Source: Chloroflexota bacterium (GTDB lineage Bacteria > Chloroflexota > Anaerolineae > UBA4142). From it: DNA of 42,773 bases. The stretch covers positions 1-42,773 of the forward strand of contig VGOB01000013.1 of assembly GCA_016865935.1 (NCBI GenBank), written 5' to 3'. Positions within the stretch are counted from its first letter, which is position 1, and each line of letters starts with the position of its first letter. The notes under the pieces are model-generated. The model ran no database searches and was not told the DNA's origin. It was given only the letters and a program-made list of their open reading frames with translations. This document shows, in pieces, positions 15,420 through 23,410 of this stretch. A program made the position numbers and the translations under genes.

Positions 15420-16301
15420 ATGCAAAAGTTCGCAATGGTTTTTTCGTTGATTGTCTTGGTGGCGTGCGCCGCGCCTGCGCCAACGGTCGCGCCCAAGCCA
15501 ACCTCCGCGCCTGCGCCAATGCCAACCGCCGCGGCAAAACCAACTTCGCCCCCGCCGACTAGAGCGCCCGCCGCCACCGCGACCACTGCCGGAAAATCGC
15601 CGATCGGTCCGGCAAGCAAGGCGACGACGGCGCCCACACCCCAATCCATCAAATTGGAAAACGTCAAGAAAGACAAACAAGCCGATGGCAGTTCACTCAC
15701 GCGCGCCAACGTGACTGCGCCGGACAACCTGGGGCTGGGACAGATCGAACTCGCGTCGCCGGACGCGATGTTGTTGAGCGAGACGCGCACGATCCGTTTG
15801 CGATTATCTCCCGCGCAACAACTGACTTCGTTGACGCCGGTCGCCGCGCCGGGCAAAACGCCGGACGTTCCAAATTTCCTGTACCGTTTGTCCGGCAACG
15901 TGCAATTGTATCCGGTGATGTTCGCCGAATTGCGCGCGCTCGCGTTTGACGCGGATCAAAAGGGTCCGGTGCGCCGCCTCGTCGAAGCGAACAAGCCGGT
16001 CGAATGGGCGTGGGTGGTGAAACCACTCGCGGAAGGTCGCCACGAATTGACGCTTGAACTTTCGATTCCGATGGTCGTCAACGGCGTCAACACCGAAATG
16101 AGCACGCACGTCCTCCAAGACTTGACGATCGCGATCCAGGTCGCCGCGCAACCGATTGTGCCAACCGCGACGCCGCGCACGACGACGGATCGGATCGGCG
16201 ATTCGATGATCGAACATTCCGGCGCATTGCTCGCCGCGCTCATCGGCATTTTCGGCACGCTGCTCGGCGGGCTCTTCGCGCTGTTGCGGCGCCGATCGTA
16301 G
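15420..16301 (+). CDS. Lipoprotein with Pro/Thr/Ala linker and C-terminal TM helix
   Basis: This 293-residue protein has a type II signal peptide with lipobox LVAC (Cys about residue 16), then a long Pro/Ala/Thr linker (about 17-75). A beta-rich domain of about 150 residues follows. At the C-terminus is a TM helix (LLAALIGIFGTLLGGLFALL) and RRRS. Having both a lipid anchor and a C-terminal helix is uncommon. The domain around LSPAQQLTSLTP and MVVNGVNTEMSTHVLQD resembles no family I can name. A strong ribosome site (ggaggaaag) supports the start. Role unknown; probably at the cell surface. Confidence 0.6.
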   Translation: MQKFAMVFSLIVLVACAAPAPTVAPKPTSAPAPMPTAAAKPTSPPPTRAPAATATTAGKSPIGPASKATTAPTPQSIKLENVKKDKQADGSSLTRANVTAPDNLGLGQIELASPDAMLLSETRTIRLRLSPAQQLTSLTPVAAPGKTPDVPNFLYRLSGNVQLYPVMFAELRALAFDADQKGPVRRLVEANKPVEWAWVVKPLAEGRHELTLELSIPMVVNGVNTEMSTHVLQDLTIAIQVAAQPIVPTATPRTTTDRIGDSMIEHSGALLAALIGIFGTLLGGLFALLRRRS

Positions 16302-16388
16302 CGGCGGAATGATCCGCGAAGAACGCGCCGCGCGCCACACTTGATTTTTTATTCGCGTGATGCGCGGACAAGCAATGCTCGAGGTAGA

Positions 16389-17432
16389 ATGAAACCTACT
16401 CCCCGCACGCTCCCGCGCCGCCTCCGCGCCGTGTGGCGCGATACCGCGCTGCTCTTGCGCGATTTTCGTGCGCCGTTGATTCTGTTCGCCGCGCTCATCG
16501 GCGGCGGCGGCGCGGCGTATTTTTATCTCGCCGCGCAAACGGGCGAACCGGTGGACACGCTTGGCGAGGCGATCTATCTCGCGCTGGCGATGGTCTTTTT
16601 CCAAGCCGCCGGAGATTTTCCGCATGCGTGGTATCTCCAACTGTTTTATTTCATTATGCCCGTGCTGGGTTTGAGCATTCTCGCGCAAGGACTTGCCGAT
16701 TTCGGCGTACTGTTGTTCAACCGCAACGCGCGCAGCAAGGAGTGGGAAATGGCAATCGCGTCCACGTTCAATCATCACATCGTCGTCGTCGGTTTGGGGC
16801 ACCTGGGTTATCGCGTCGTCTGGCAGTTGCGCGAATTGAACCAGGATGTGGTCGTGATCGAAGTCAAGCCGCGCGACGATCTGGTGGCGAATCTGCGCGC
16901 ATTCGACATTCCGATTCTGGAAGGGGACGCGACGCGCGAAGCGCTGCTCGCTGCGGCGGGGATCCAGCGCGCGCGCGTCCTGGTGTTGTGCACCCAGAAC
17001 GATAATTTGAATATGCAGATCGCGGTCAAGGCGCGCAGTCTGAACAAGGACGTGCGCGTCATTATGCGGATCTTCGACGACGATTTTGCGCGCGCGCTGC
17101 GACAACAGTTCGGGTTCACCGCGCTCAGCGCGACGGGGATGGCGGCGCCGGTCTTCGCGGCAACGGCGGCGGGAATGGATATTTCGCATCCGATCACCAT
17201 CGAAGGACAAGCGCTCTCACTCGCGCGAATGGACATCGCGCCCAACTCGAAATTGATCGGACGGACGATGAATCAGATCGAACAACAGTACGATGTCAGC
17301 GTCGTGCTGCTCCACAACACGCACGGACGCGATTTTCATCCGGCGGGCGATAAACACATCGCGGCGAGCGACGTGATCGCGGTGTTGGGCGGACACACGC
17401 AGATCAATCGGCTGGCGCAGGACAACCGGTAA
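16389..17432 (+). CDS. Two-TM RCK-domain ion channel-like protein with an atypical pore
   Basis: This 347-residue protein has TM1 (about 28-50), a pore-loop region (about 60-80) and TM2 (about 84-110). These are followed by an RCK_N domain with a Rossmann motif (VVVGLGHLGYRVVWQL, from about 131) and an RCK_C domain (about 262-345, MDIAPNSKLIGRTM). This is the plan of MthK-type potassium channels. The pore loop reads FFQAAGDFP where TVGYGDxxP is expected, so the K+ selectivity filter is missing. It may conduct other ions or be a regulatory subunit. The ATG at 16389 follows gaggtaga. Confidence 0.8.
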   Translation: MKPTPRTLPRRLRAVWRDTALLLRDFRAPLILFAALIGGGGAAYFYLAAQTGEPVDTLGEAIYLALAMVFFQAAGDFPHAWYLQLFYFIMPVLGLSILAQGLADFGVLLFNRNARSKEWEMAIASTFNHHIVVVGLGHLGYRVVWQLRELNQDVVVIEVKPRDDLVANLRAFDIPILEGDATREALLAAAGIQRARVLVLCTQNDNLNMQIAVKARSLNKDVRVIMRIFDDDFARALRQQFGFTALSATGMAAPVFAATAAGMDISHPITIEGQALSLARMDIAPNSKLIGRTMNQIEQQYDVSVVLLHNTHGRDFHPAGDKHIAASDVIAVLGGHTQINRLAQDNR

Positions 17433-17552
17433 TCGGATCGCCTGTTTGCGCGCGCCCATTCGCGCGGGAATGTAAAGCGCGCGACTGGATGTGATGCGAC
17501 CCAGCATTGCGCGATGCCACGAAATTGGCAATCGCGCATCGCGCTCCCTCGC

Positions 17553-17580
17553 TTGTCAAATTTCAGATTTGTAGTATAAT
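17553..17580 (+). promoter_or_regulatory. Sigma-70-like promoter of the first PA14 gene
   Basis: TTGTCA (17553-17558), a 16-nt spacer, TATAAT (17575-17580). The ATG at 17611 follows with the ribosome site ttggaggtc. Confidence 0.7.
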
Positions 17581-17610
17581 CTTATGTATCCGACGATCTT
17601 GGAGGTCTCG

Positions 17611-18561
17611 ATGAAGAGAATTATTTCGTTTCTCGGACTCGCACTGCTGTTGACGCTGGTCGCCAGCGCGACCGCGGTCAGTGCCGCGCCCGCCGCGCAA
17701 CATTCCGCCGCGTGGACTGGCTTTTACTTCAACAATATGTATCTGCAAGGCAGCCCGGTTTTCACGCGCGACGATCCGTACATTGATTTCAACTGGGGTT
17801 ATGGGGGCCCGGGCGGCGGCATTCCCGGCACGAACTTTTCCGTGCGGTGGCTGCGCTGGCTCTATATGGATCGCGCCGGCAACTGGACGTTCCTGACGAT
17901 CACCGACGACGGCGTGCGCGTGTGGGTAGACAATCAATTGATCATTGATGCGTGGTACGATCAGCCGCCGACGCAACACACGGCGACGCGCCATCTGACG
18001 CAAGGATATCACCTGGTTCAGATGGAATATTACCAGCACCTCGTCAACGCCGAAGCGCATTTCCAGGTCCGCTATGGCGCGCCCACTCCGCCCCAGCCGC
18101 AACCGCAACCCGGTCCTCAACCGTTCGATCTCGCGATTGACACGCGCAGTCCGTACTTTAGCAAGGGCGGCGACGCGTCCGGCTGGAACGCGTTCGCGAA
18201 CGGCTACTATGGCATCGCGTACTGGACGTACAACAATCTGTTCGCGCTGTACCGCTACAACTGGGCGCGCTGGAATTTGCCGCCGACGCGCGCGTGTCAC
18301 TACGAAGTCTCGATCTATATTCCGCATCGCGTTGCCACGACGCGCCAAGCGCGCTATTGGATCGCGCACAACGGTCGGTTCGATGCGCGCACCGTCAATC
18401 AAGCGGCGTACACCAACCAGTGGGTCTCGCTCGGCACCTTCGACTTTCACGGACGCGGCGGCGAGTACGTCTCGCTCTCCGACGTGACCGGCGAGCCGTA
18501 CCTCTCCACCTTTCTCGTCTTCGACTCGGTGAATTTCGCGCCGCGCTGTACGATGTGGTGA
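17611..18561 (+). CDS. Secreted protein: one PA14-like plus one golvesin-like domain
   Basis: This 316-residue protein has a signal peptide (about 1-26, ending VSAAPA) and a PA14-like domain at about residues 34-155 (WTGFYFNNMYLQGSP, then DDGVRVWVDNQLIIDAW). A Pro/Gln linker follows (about 158-171). A golvesin-type C-terminal domain covers about 172-312 (FDLAIDTRSPYF, then TNQWVSLGTF). PA14 folds often bind carbohydrates and golvesin-type domains occur on surface and lytic proteins, so a cell-surface or polysaccharide-binding role is inferred. The next gene is a larger paralogue with the same terminal domain. The start is set by ggaggtctcgATG. Confidence 0.82.
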   Translation: MKRIISFLGLALLLTLVASATAVSAAPAAQHSAAWTGFYFNNMYLQGSPVFTRDDPYIDFNWGYGGPGGGIPGTNFSVRWLRWLYMDRAGNWTFLTITDDGVRVWVDNQLIIDAWYDQPPTQHTATRHLTQGYHLVQMEYYQHLVNAEAHFQVRYGAPTPPQPQPQPGPQPFDLAIDTRSPYFSKGGDASGWNAFANGYYGIAYWTYNNLFALYRYNWARWNLPPTRACHYEVSIYIPHRVATTRQARYWIAHNGRFDARTVNQAAYTNQWVSLGTFDFHGRGGEYVSLSDVTGEPYLSTFLVFDSVNFAPRCTMW

Positions 18562-18622
18562 CGACGAATAAACGAAGGCAACCCTCCGCGCCGCGTGTTC
18601 GCCCTGTGAGCACGCGGCGCGT

Positions 18623-18651
18623 TTGTCAATTCGGGAATAATCAAATATACT
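18623..18651 (+). promoter_or_regulatory. Promoter of the second PA14 gene, leaderless
   Basis: TTGTCA (18623-18628), a 17-nt spacer, TATACT (18646-18651). The ATG at 18661 lies 9 nt after the -10 box with no ribosome site, so the mRNA probably starts at or near the ATG. Confidence 0.65.
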
Positions 18652-18660
18652 TGCGGCGTG

Positions 18661-20343
18661 ATGAAATCCCGAAAACTAACGCTCCTCATCGGCATCGTCA
18701 TTGTATCGATCGCCACCGCGCGTCCCGCGCCCGCACAATCTACGAGCGCCTGGACGGGTTATTACTTTGCCAATCCCAATTTGCAAGGCGCGCCCGCACT
18801 CGTCCGCGACGATGCCAATATTGATTTCAATTGGGGCAACGCCAGCCCCGCGCCCGGCATCCCCGCCGATAATTTTTCCGTGCGCTGGACGCGCTGGCTG
18901 TACTTCGACGCGCCGGGCAATTGGACCTTTGTCATCACGGTGGACGACGGCGCGCGCCTGTTCGTTGACGATCAACTCGCGCTGGACGCGTGGCAGGATC
19001 AGCAAGCCACCACGCGCTCGATCACGCTGAATCTCACGCAGGCGTTTCATCGCGTTCGCCTGGAATACTACGACCGCAGCGGCGCCGCGCAAGCGCAACT
19101 GCAAATCCTCTCCGCACATTTTCCCGACTGGCGCGGCGAGTATTTTAACAACGCGACGCTCTCCGGCACGCCAACGTTCACGCGCAACGACAGCGCGCTC
19201 AATTTCAATTTTGGGACGGCTGGACCCGGCGGCGGAATCGCGGCGGATAAATTTTCCGCGCGCTGGACGCGCAGTTTGTACTTCCGCGCCGGACGCTATC
19301 GCTTTGCCACGCGCACGCACGACGGCGCGCGGTTGTGGGTGGACAATCAATTGCTGATCGACCGATGGCGCGATCAACGCGTCACGACCTGGACGGGCGA
19401 AATCGCGCTCGCCGAAGGCGATCACTTGATCCGGATGGAATACTACAACGCCAGCGGCGCAGGCATCGCGTCGCTCACCTGGTCGGCGCTTTCGGGCGGC
19501 GCGGAAATTTGGCGCGGCGAATATTTCGACAACGCGGGACTGACCGGCGCGCCGGCGTTCACGCGCGACGATGCCGCGCTCAATTTCAACTGGGGCAGCG
19601 CGTCGCCCGGCGCCGGCGTCTCCGGTCCCAACTGGTCGGTGCGCTGGACGACCAAGCGCGCGCTCACGCTGCCCGGTTATTACACCGTCACCGCGACGGC
19701 AGACGATGGCGTGCGCGTCTGGGTGAACAACACGTTGCTGATTGACGAATGGCACGATCAATCGCCGACCACGTACGCCGCGCTGGTGTATCTCGCGTCC
19801 GGCACGCACGACTGGCGCGTCGAATATTACAATCACGGCGGGGTCGCCGCGCTTGCCGCGCAGATCACGCCGGGCGCAGTCGCGCCGGACGCGCGGACAT
19901 CGCCCGCCCCCGCGACCGGCGACATCGCGATTGACACCCAGAGCGCGTACTTTGTCAAGCGCGGCGCGGACGACGCGTGGCAAACCGCGCCGAACGGCTA
20001 CGGCGGGACCGCGTTCGCGCTGAAGAACAATCCGTTCGCACAGCTCGAATCAAAGTGGGCGCGTTGGTACGCGCCGCTGCCGCGTCCTGGGTTGTACGAT
20101 GTCGCGGTCTACGTTCCAGCGAACATCGGCACGACGCGCGGCGCGCGCTACGCGATCGCGCACGCCGACGCGTACGATTGGCGCACGCTCGATCAAACGT
20201 TGTACGCCAACCAGTGGGTCAGTCTGGGCATTTATTATTTCAGCGCGACCGGCGACGAATACGTCGCGCTCTCCGACGCCACATTTGAATCGGCGCGCGC
20301 GACGACGCTGGTCGTGGACGCGGTGCGATTTTCCGCGCGCTGA
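18661..20343 (+). CDS. Secreted protein: three PA14-like domains plus a golvesin-like domain
   Basis: This 560-residue protein has a signal peptide (about 1-26). PA14-like repeats cover about residues 30-152, 156-277 and 283-404. Each begins W(T/R)G(Y/E)YF and contains a DDG/HDG turn with a (L/V)(F/W)V(D/N) strand and a DQ pair. A Pro/Ala linker leads to a golvesin-like domain (about 421-560, DIAIDTQSAYFVKRG to ANQWVSLGIY). Compared with the gene upstream, the PA14 unit has been triplicated, suggesting growth by internal duplication. It probably acts outside the cell in glycan or surface-polymer binding. A GTG one codon earlier is an alternative start. Confidence 0.82.
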   Translation: MKSRKLTLLIGIVIVSIATARPAPAQSTSAWTGYYFANPNLQGAPALVRDDANIDFNWGNASPAPGIPADNFSVRWTRWLYFDAPGNWTFVITVDDGARLFVDDQLALDAWQDQQATTRSITLNLTQAFHRVRLEYYDRSGAAQAQLQILSAHFPDWRGEYFNNATLSGTPTFTRNDSALNFNFGTAGPGGGIAADKFSARWTRSLYFRAGRYRFATRTHDGARLWVDNQLLIDRWRDQRVTTWTGEIALAEGDHLIRMEYYNASGAGIASLTWSALSGGAEIWRGEYFDNAGLTGAPAFTRDDAALNFNWGSASPGAGVSGPNWSVRWTTKRALTLPGYYTVTATADDGVRVWVNNTLLIDEWHDQSPTTYAALVYLASGTHDWRVEYYNHGGVAALAAQITPGAVAPDARTSPAPATGDIAIDTQSAYFVKRGADDAWQTAPNGYGGTAFALKNNPFAQLESKWARWYAPLPRPGLYDVAVYVPANIGTTRGARYAIAHADAYDWRTLDQTLYANQWVSLGIYYFSATGDEYVALSDATFESARATTLVVDAVRFSAR

Positions 20344-20402
20344 CATTGGCGGCGGTCGGCGGTCATCCGTCGGCGGTCGTCTGCTCAAGGGGGAGGACAG
20401 CA

Positions 20403-21222
20403 ATGCCAAAGAAAATCGTCCGTTCAAAACCCAAACGCGCGCCGCGCCCGACCCGCGCGCGGCCCGTGTTGGTGATGGTTCACGGCGGGGGCTCGTTTCC
20501 CGAAGACTGGTACAAACCGCTGGTCGCCGCCGTCGAAAAAGAACTCGGCAAGCCGTTTGCGTACTTGCCGGTCTACTACGCCGACGTGGTAAAACCGGTG
20601 GGCGTGCGCGCGTTGGAAACGCCGGAAGAAGCGCAATTCAAAAAGGATTTCGAGCGCGAACTCGAAAAATCGTTCGACGCCGCGCGCGCCAGCCCGACGC
20701 TTCCGGCGGATCGCGCGGTGGGCATTGTCGGGTTGCCTGCGCCGCTGGAACGCATCGGCGGAATCGCGCAAGAACTCGCCGGATATTTTTTCGACGCGAA
20801 CCTGCGCGCCAAAATTCAAGCGCGCCTGATCAAGCAACTCGACGCGGCGAAAAAACAATCGAACCGGATCATCGTCGCCAGTCTTTCGCTCGGCACGGTC
20901 GTGTGTTTCGATGTGTTGAAGCCGCACGCCGATCGTTACCACATCGCGCTTGTGGTTCACGACCGGCTCGCCGATCGCCAAGTTGCGCGCCGTCCGGCGT
21001 TATGACGACGACCTGGGCGCGATCACCGCGCAAACCGTCGCGCGCTGGTACAATCTCTACGACACGACCGATTGGATCGCGGATCCGTTGGGTCCCGCGT
21101 TTCCGAAACCGGGTTATCGCCTGCACGATATTTTCGTCAACGTCGCGTTCGATCCCATTTCCTCGCACGATTATTTCAACAATCGCGAGACGATCCAAAT
21201 GTTTGCCGACGCGCTGCGCTGA
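20403..21222 (+). pseudogene. Alpha/beta-hydrolase-like paralogue, broken by a frameshift
   Basis: The first part (20403 to about 20950) reads VLVMVHGGGSFPEDWYKPL and ASLSLGTVVCFDVL. The continuation WFTTGSPIAKLR to the stop at 21222 is in the next frame, displaced by one base near cttgtgg (about 20949-20955). Both parts align by eye with the next gene (HGAGIWQQDYWKP, SHSLGSVVAFDVL, WFTLGCPLTKVL, YNVYDTTD). One inserted base therefore separates the halves, by mutation or sequencing error. The nucleophile motif is S-L-S-L-G instead of S-H-S-L-G. The start has gggggaggacagca ahead. Confidence 0.75.
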
Positions 21223-21254
21223 CGCACGCGCGTGATTTTCCAGAGGAGGAAACA

Positions 21255-22220
21255 ATGCCTGACGAAACGCTGGGAACAATCGGCGGCGACAGGCCGTCGC
21301 GCACGGTCGAACAACCGCGCGCGGGGGTGGTGATCGTCCACGGCGCGGGCATCTGGCAGCAAGATTATTGGAAGCCGATTGTGAACGCGCTCCAAGGTTG
21401 CCTGGATAGTTCTGCCGGAACGCCGACGCTGGGCGCGGTGGGCGTGTGCTACTCGGATGTGATCAATTCCGCCGAAGCCAGCACCGCGCGCGCGATCACG
21501 CTCGCGCCGCGCCAGCACGCGTTTATGAACGCGTTGCTCTGGGATAATCTGCTACTGAAGATTGCCACTGCGCCGCCGGAACAAATTCTAAAGAAAGTTT
21601 CTAGTCACTTTGATCCGCTCGGCGCGCTGGGGCTGGCAGCGCGCCCGCTCGAGACCGGACTCGATTTGTTGGCGCGCGCCCTGCTCGGCAAATCGCTCAA
21701 TCAACTGAGCGATCAAGTCGCGCAGACGATTTTGCCGGGTGGAATGAACGTCGCCGCGACGATTCAAGACGTGTGCCTCTATTTGTTCGACGATCAATTT
21801 GCGCGCAAGATTCGGCAGGAGTTGATTGACGGGTTGCGCGACGCGCAACAGTACGACGAAATCCTTCTCGTCAGTCACAGTCTCGGCTCGGTCGTTGCGT
21901 TCGATGTGTTGAACGGGTGGACGGAAAGCAAACCCAGGATCTCGCACTGGTTTACGCTCGGTTGTCCGTTGACCAAGGTTTTGCGTTTGCGCCCCGGCAC
22001 CCTGAATCGGTTGAACAACGCGAACGTGGCGCATTGGTACAACGTCTACGATACGACCGACATCGTCGCCGGGGCGCTGGGTCCCACGTTCACCAAGCCG
22101 GGTTACCATATCCACGATATTTTCATTGACATTGGAAGCGATCCGATTGGCTCGCACGATTATTTTGGCAACCGGACGACGCTGAAGTTGATCGCGGACG
22201 CGATCCAAACAATCACCTAA
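21255..22220 (+). CDS. Alpha/beta-hydrolase-like (lipase-type) protein
   Basis: This 321-residue cytoplasmic-looking protein has no signal peptide. An oxyanion-loop-like VVIVHGAGIWQQDYW (about residues 25-40) and a nucleophile elbow LLVSHSLGSVVAFDVL fit the lipase/esterase alpha/beta fold. A conserved C-terminal block (HWYNVYDTTDIVAGALGP, then GYHIHDIF and SHDYF) holds possible Asp/His partners. The substrate is unknown. It is the intact partner of the frameshifted paralogue just upstream, 32 nt away, with the ribosome site gaggaggaaaca. Confidence 0.75.
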   Translation: MPDETLGTIGGDRPSRTVEQPRAGVVIVHGAGIWQQDYWKPIVNALQGCLDSSAGTPTLGAVGVCYSDVINSAEASTARAITLAPRQHAFMNALLWDNLLLKIATAPPEQILKKVSSHFDPLGALGLAARPLETGLDLLARALLGKSLNQLSDQVAQTILPGGMNVAATIQDVCLYLFDDQFARKIRQELIDGLRDAQQYDEILLVSHSLGSVVAFDVLNGWTESKPRISHWFTLGCPLTKVLRLRPGTLNRLNNANVAHWYNVYDTTDIVAGALGPTFTKPGYHIHDIFIDIGSDPIGSHDYFGNRTTLKLIADAIQTIT

Positions 22221-22246
22221 TCCCCCAATCACCAAACGAGGACCCA

Positions 22247-22954
22247 ATGCCCAAAGCGATTCTGTTCGATCTCGACGGCACGTTGATTGACGATTCGATG
22301 GAGACGTTTCTGCCGCCGTATTTTGCCGCGCTGACGAAAAAACTCGCGCACCTGGTTGCGCCGGAACAATTGATCGCGCAACTCAACGCGTCCACGCGCG
22401 CGATGGTCACCAACGCCGATCCGACGCGTACGCTCGCCGATACCTTCGCCGCCGACTTTTTCCCGCGCCTCGGCGTGCCGCGCGAAACGCTGATGCCGCT
22501 GTTCGACGATTTTTACGCGCGCGAATATCTCGAGCTGCGCGCGTACGTCAACCCGGTCCCGGAAGCGCGCACGGTCGTCCAACGCGCGGTCGCGGCGCGT
22601 TTGCCGATCGTGATCGCGACGATGCCGGTCTTTCCGCTGGTCGCGGTGCAACATCGTCTGGCGTGGGGCAAACTCGCGGATTTCGAATACGCGTTGATCA
22701 CGTCGTACGAAAATATGCGCGCATCCAAACCGAACCCGGCGTACTATCGCGAGATCGCGGCAAAGATCGGTTGCGCCCCGGAAGAGTGTGTGATGGTCGG
22801 CAACGAAGTGCAAAACGATATCCTGCCCGCGCGGCGCGTCGGAATGAAAACCTTCTGGGTCACCAGCGCGGCATTTATGGCGACGGATGTTCCCGCCGAT
22901 TGGCGCGGGACCCTCGCGGAATTCGGCGCGCTGTTGGAACGCGGAGATTTATAG
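22247..22954 (+). CDS. HAD-superfamily hydrolase
   Basis: This 235-residue protein has HAD motif I FDLDGTLIDD (residues 6-15), motif II around IVIATMP, a Lys in SKPNPAYY (motif III) and motif IV MVGNEVQNDILPA. It would act on a phosphorylated small molecule through an aspartyl-phosphate. An alpha-helical cap lies between motifs I and II (subclass I). The substrate cannot be inferred. It is 26 nt after the hydrolase gene and may share its transcript. Confidence 0.9.
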   Translation: MPKAILFDLDGTLIDDSMETFLPPYFAALTKKLAHLVAPEQLIAQLNASTRAMVTNADPTRTLADTFAADFFPRLGVPRETLMPLFDDFYAREYLELRAYVNPVPEARTVVQRAVAARLPIVIATMPVFPLVAVQHRLAWGKLADFEYALITSYENMRASKPNPAYYREIAAKIGCAPEECVMVGNEVQNDILPARRVGMKTFWVTSAAFMATDVPADWRGTLAEFGALLERGDL

Positions 22955-22968
22955 ATTCGGATTCGCAT

Positions 22969-22996
22969 TTGCCAACAACGAAAATTGTGGTATAAT
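22969..22996 (+). promoter_or_regulatory. Promoter of tRNA-Val
   Basis: TTGCCA (22969-22974), a 16-nt spacer, TATAAT (22991-22996), 13 nt before the mature tRNA 5' end. It is also the nearest promoter for the T-box leader that follows the tRNA. Confidence 0.7.
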
Positions 22997-23009
22997 GCGA
23001 ATCGTAATT

Positions 23010-23084
23010 GGGCGGTTAGCTCAGATTGGTTAGAGCGCAGCGTTGACATCGCTGAGGCCATAGGTTCAACTCCTATACCGCCCA
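23010..23084 (+). tRNA. tRNA-Val (anticodon GAC)
   Basis: A complete 75-nt cloverleaf: acceptor GGGCGGT/ACCGCCC, D stem GCTC/GAGC, anticodon stem CAGCG/CGCTG with loop TTGACAT (anticodon GAC), T stem ATAGG/CCTAT, discriminator A. The CCA end is not encoded. Confidence 0.95.
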
Positions 23085-23107
23085 CTGTGCAGTCAACAGA
23101 GTGAATA

Positions 23108-23330
23108 GTGGCGAAGACCAAGCCGAGTAGGCGAAGAAGTTGTGTCAGGGAGATCGCGCCGCGATTGCAAGCGCGATTCACAAACCTTCGACGAAAACCC
23201 CTTGCGAGCCACGCGGCGCCACCGTTATCGGCAATCGAGTGTGCAAACGCCCAATGACGCGCGTGTGCGAACCTGGGTGGAACCACGGGAGAACTCTCTC
23301 GTCCCAAGCGGACGTGAGAGTTTTTTGTTT
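23108..23330 (+). promoter_or_regulatory. T-box leader, threonine-specific (specifier ACC)
   Basis: Stem I folds with GTGGC (23108-23112) against GCCAC (23208-23212), CAAG/CTTG, then the specifier loop, CGAAG/CTTCG, GTTGTG/CACAAAC and the apical TCGCGC/GCGCGA. An AGTA loop-E element and an AGGGAG bulge are in the usual places. The specifier codon ACC (23197-23199) reads Thr. The T-box sequence TGGGTGGAACCACGG (about 23275-23289) has TGGA facing the tRNA 3' end, which fits a tRNA with discriminator U. A terminator follows. Uncharged tRNA-Thr would favour the antiterminator. The downstream gene is a broken asd. No separate promoter fits between the tRNA-Val and this leader. Confidence 0.85.
23292..23330 (+). 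terminator. T-box terminator hairpin
   Basis: AACTCTC (23292-23298) pairs with GAGAGTT (23316-23322), with an inner CGTCC/GGACG stem, followed by tttttgttttt. It competes with the T-box antiterminator. Confidence 0.85.
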
Positions 23331-23410
23331 TTCTGCCACCGAAGCGCGCAGAAACACACGGAAGAAAATTTTCCGTTTCGGAACTTGCCGGCGCGCTAAA
23401 AAATGATCGC

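Noticed and set aside
15804-17210. A 468-codon minus-strand frame
   Set aside because: It runs antisense to the lipoprotein and RCK channel genes, which have clear domains and ribosome sites.
20403-21005. The first hydrolase frame as a complete short gene
   Set aside because: The downstream frame carries the missing C-terminal half, as shown by alignment with the next gene, so it is a frameshifted gene.
23140-23406. Short plus-strand frames across the T-box region
   Set aside because: The stretch folds as a T-box RNA with specifier and terminator; the frames have no ribosome site or similarity.
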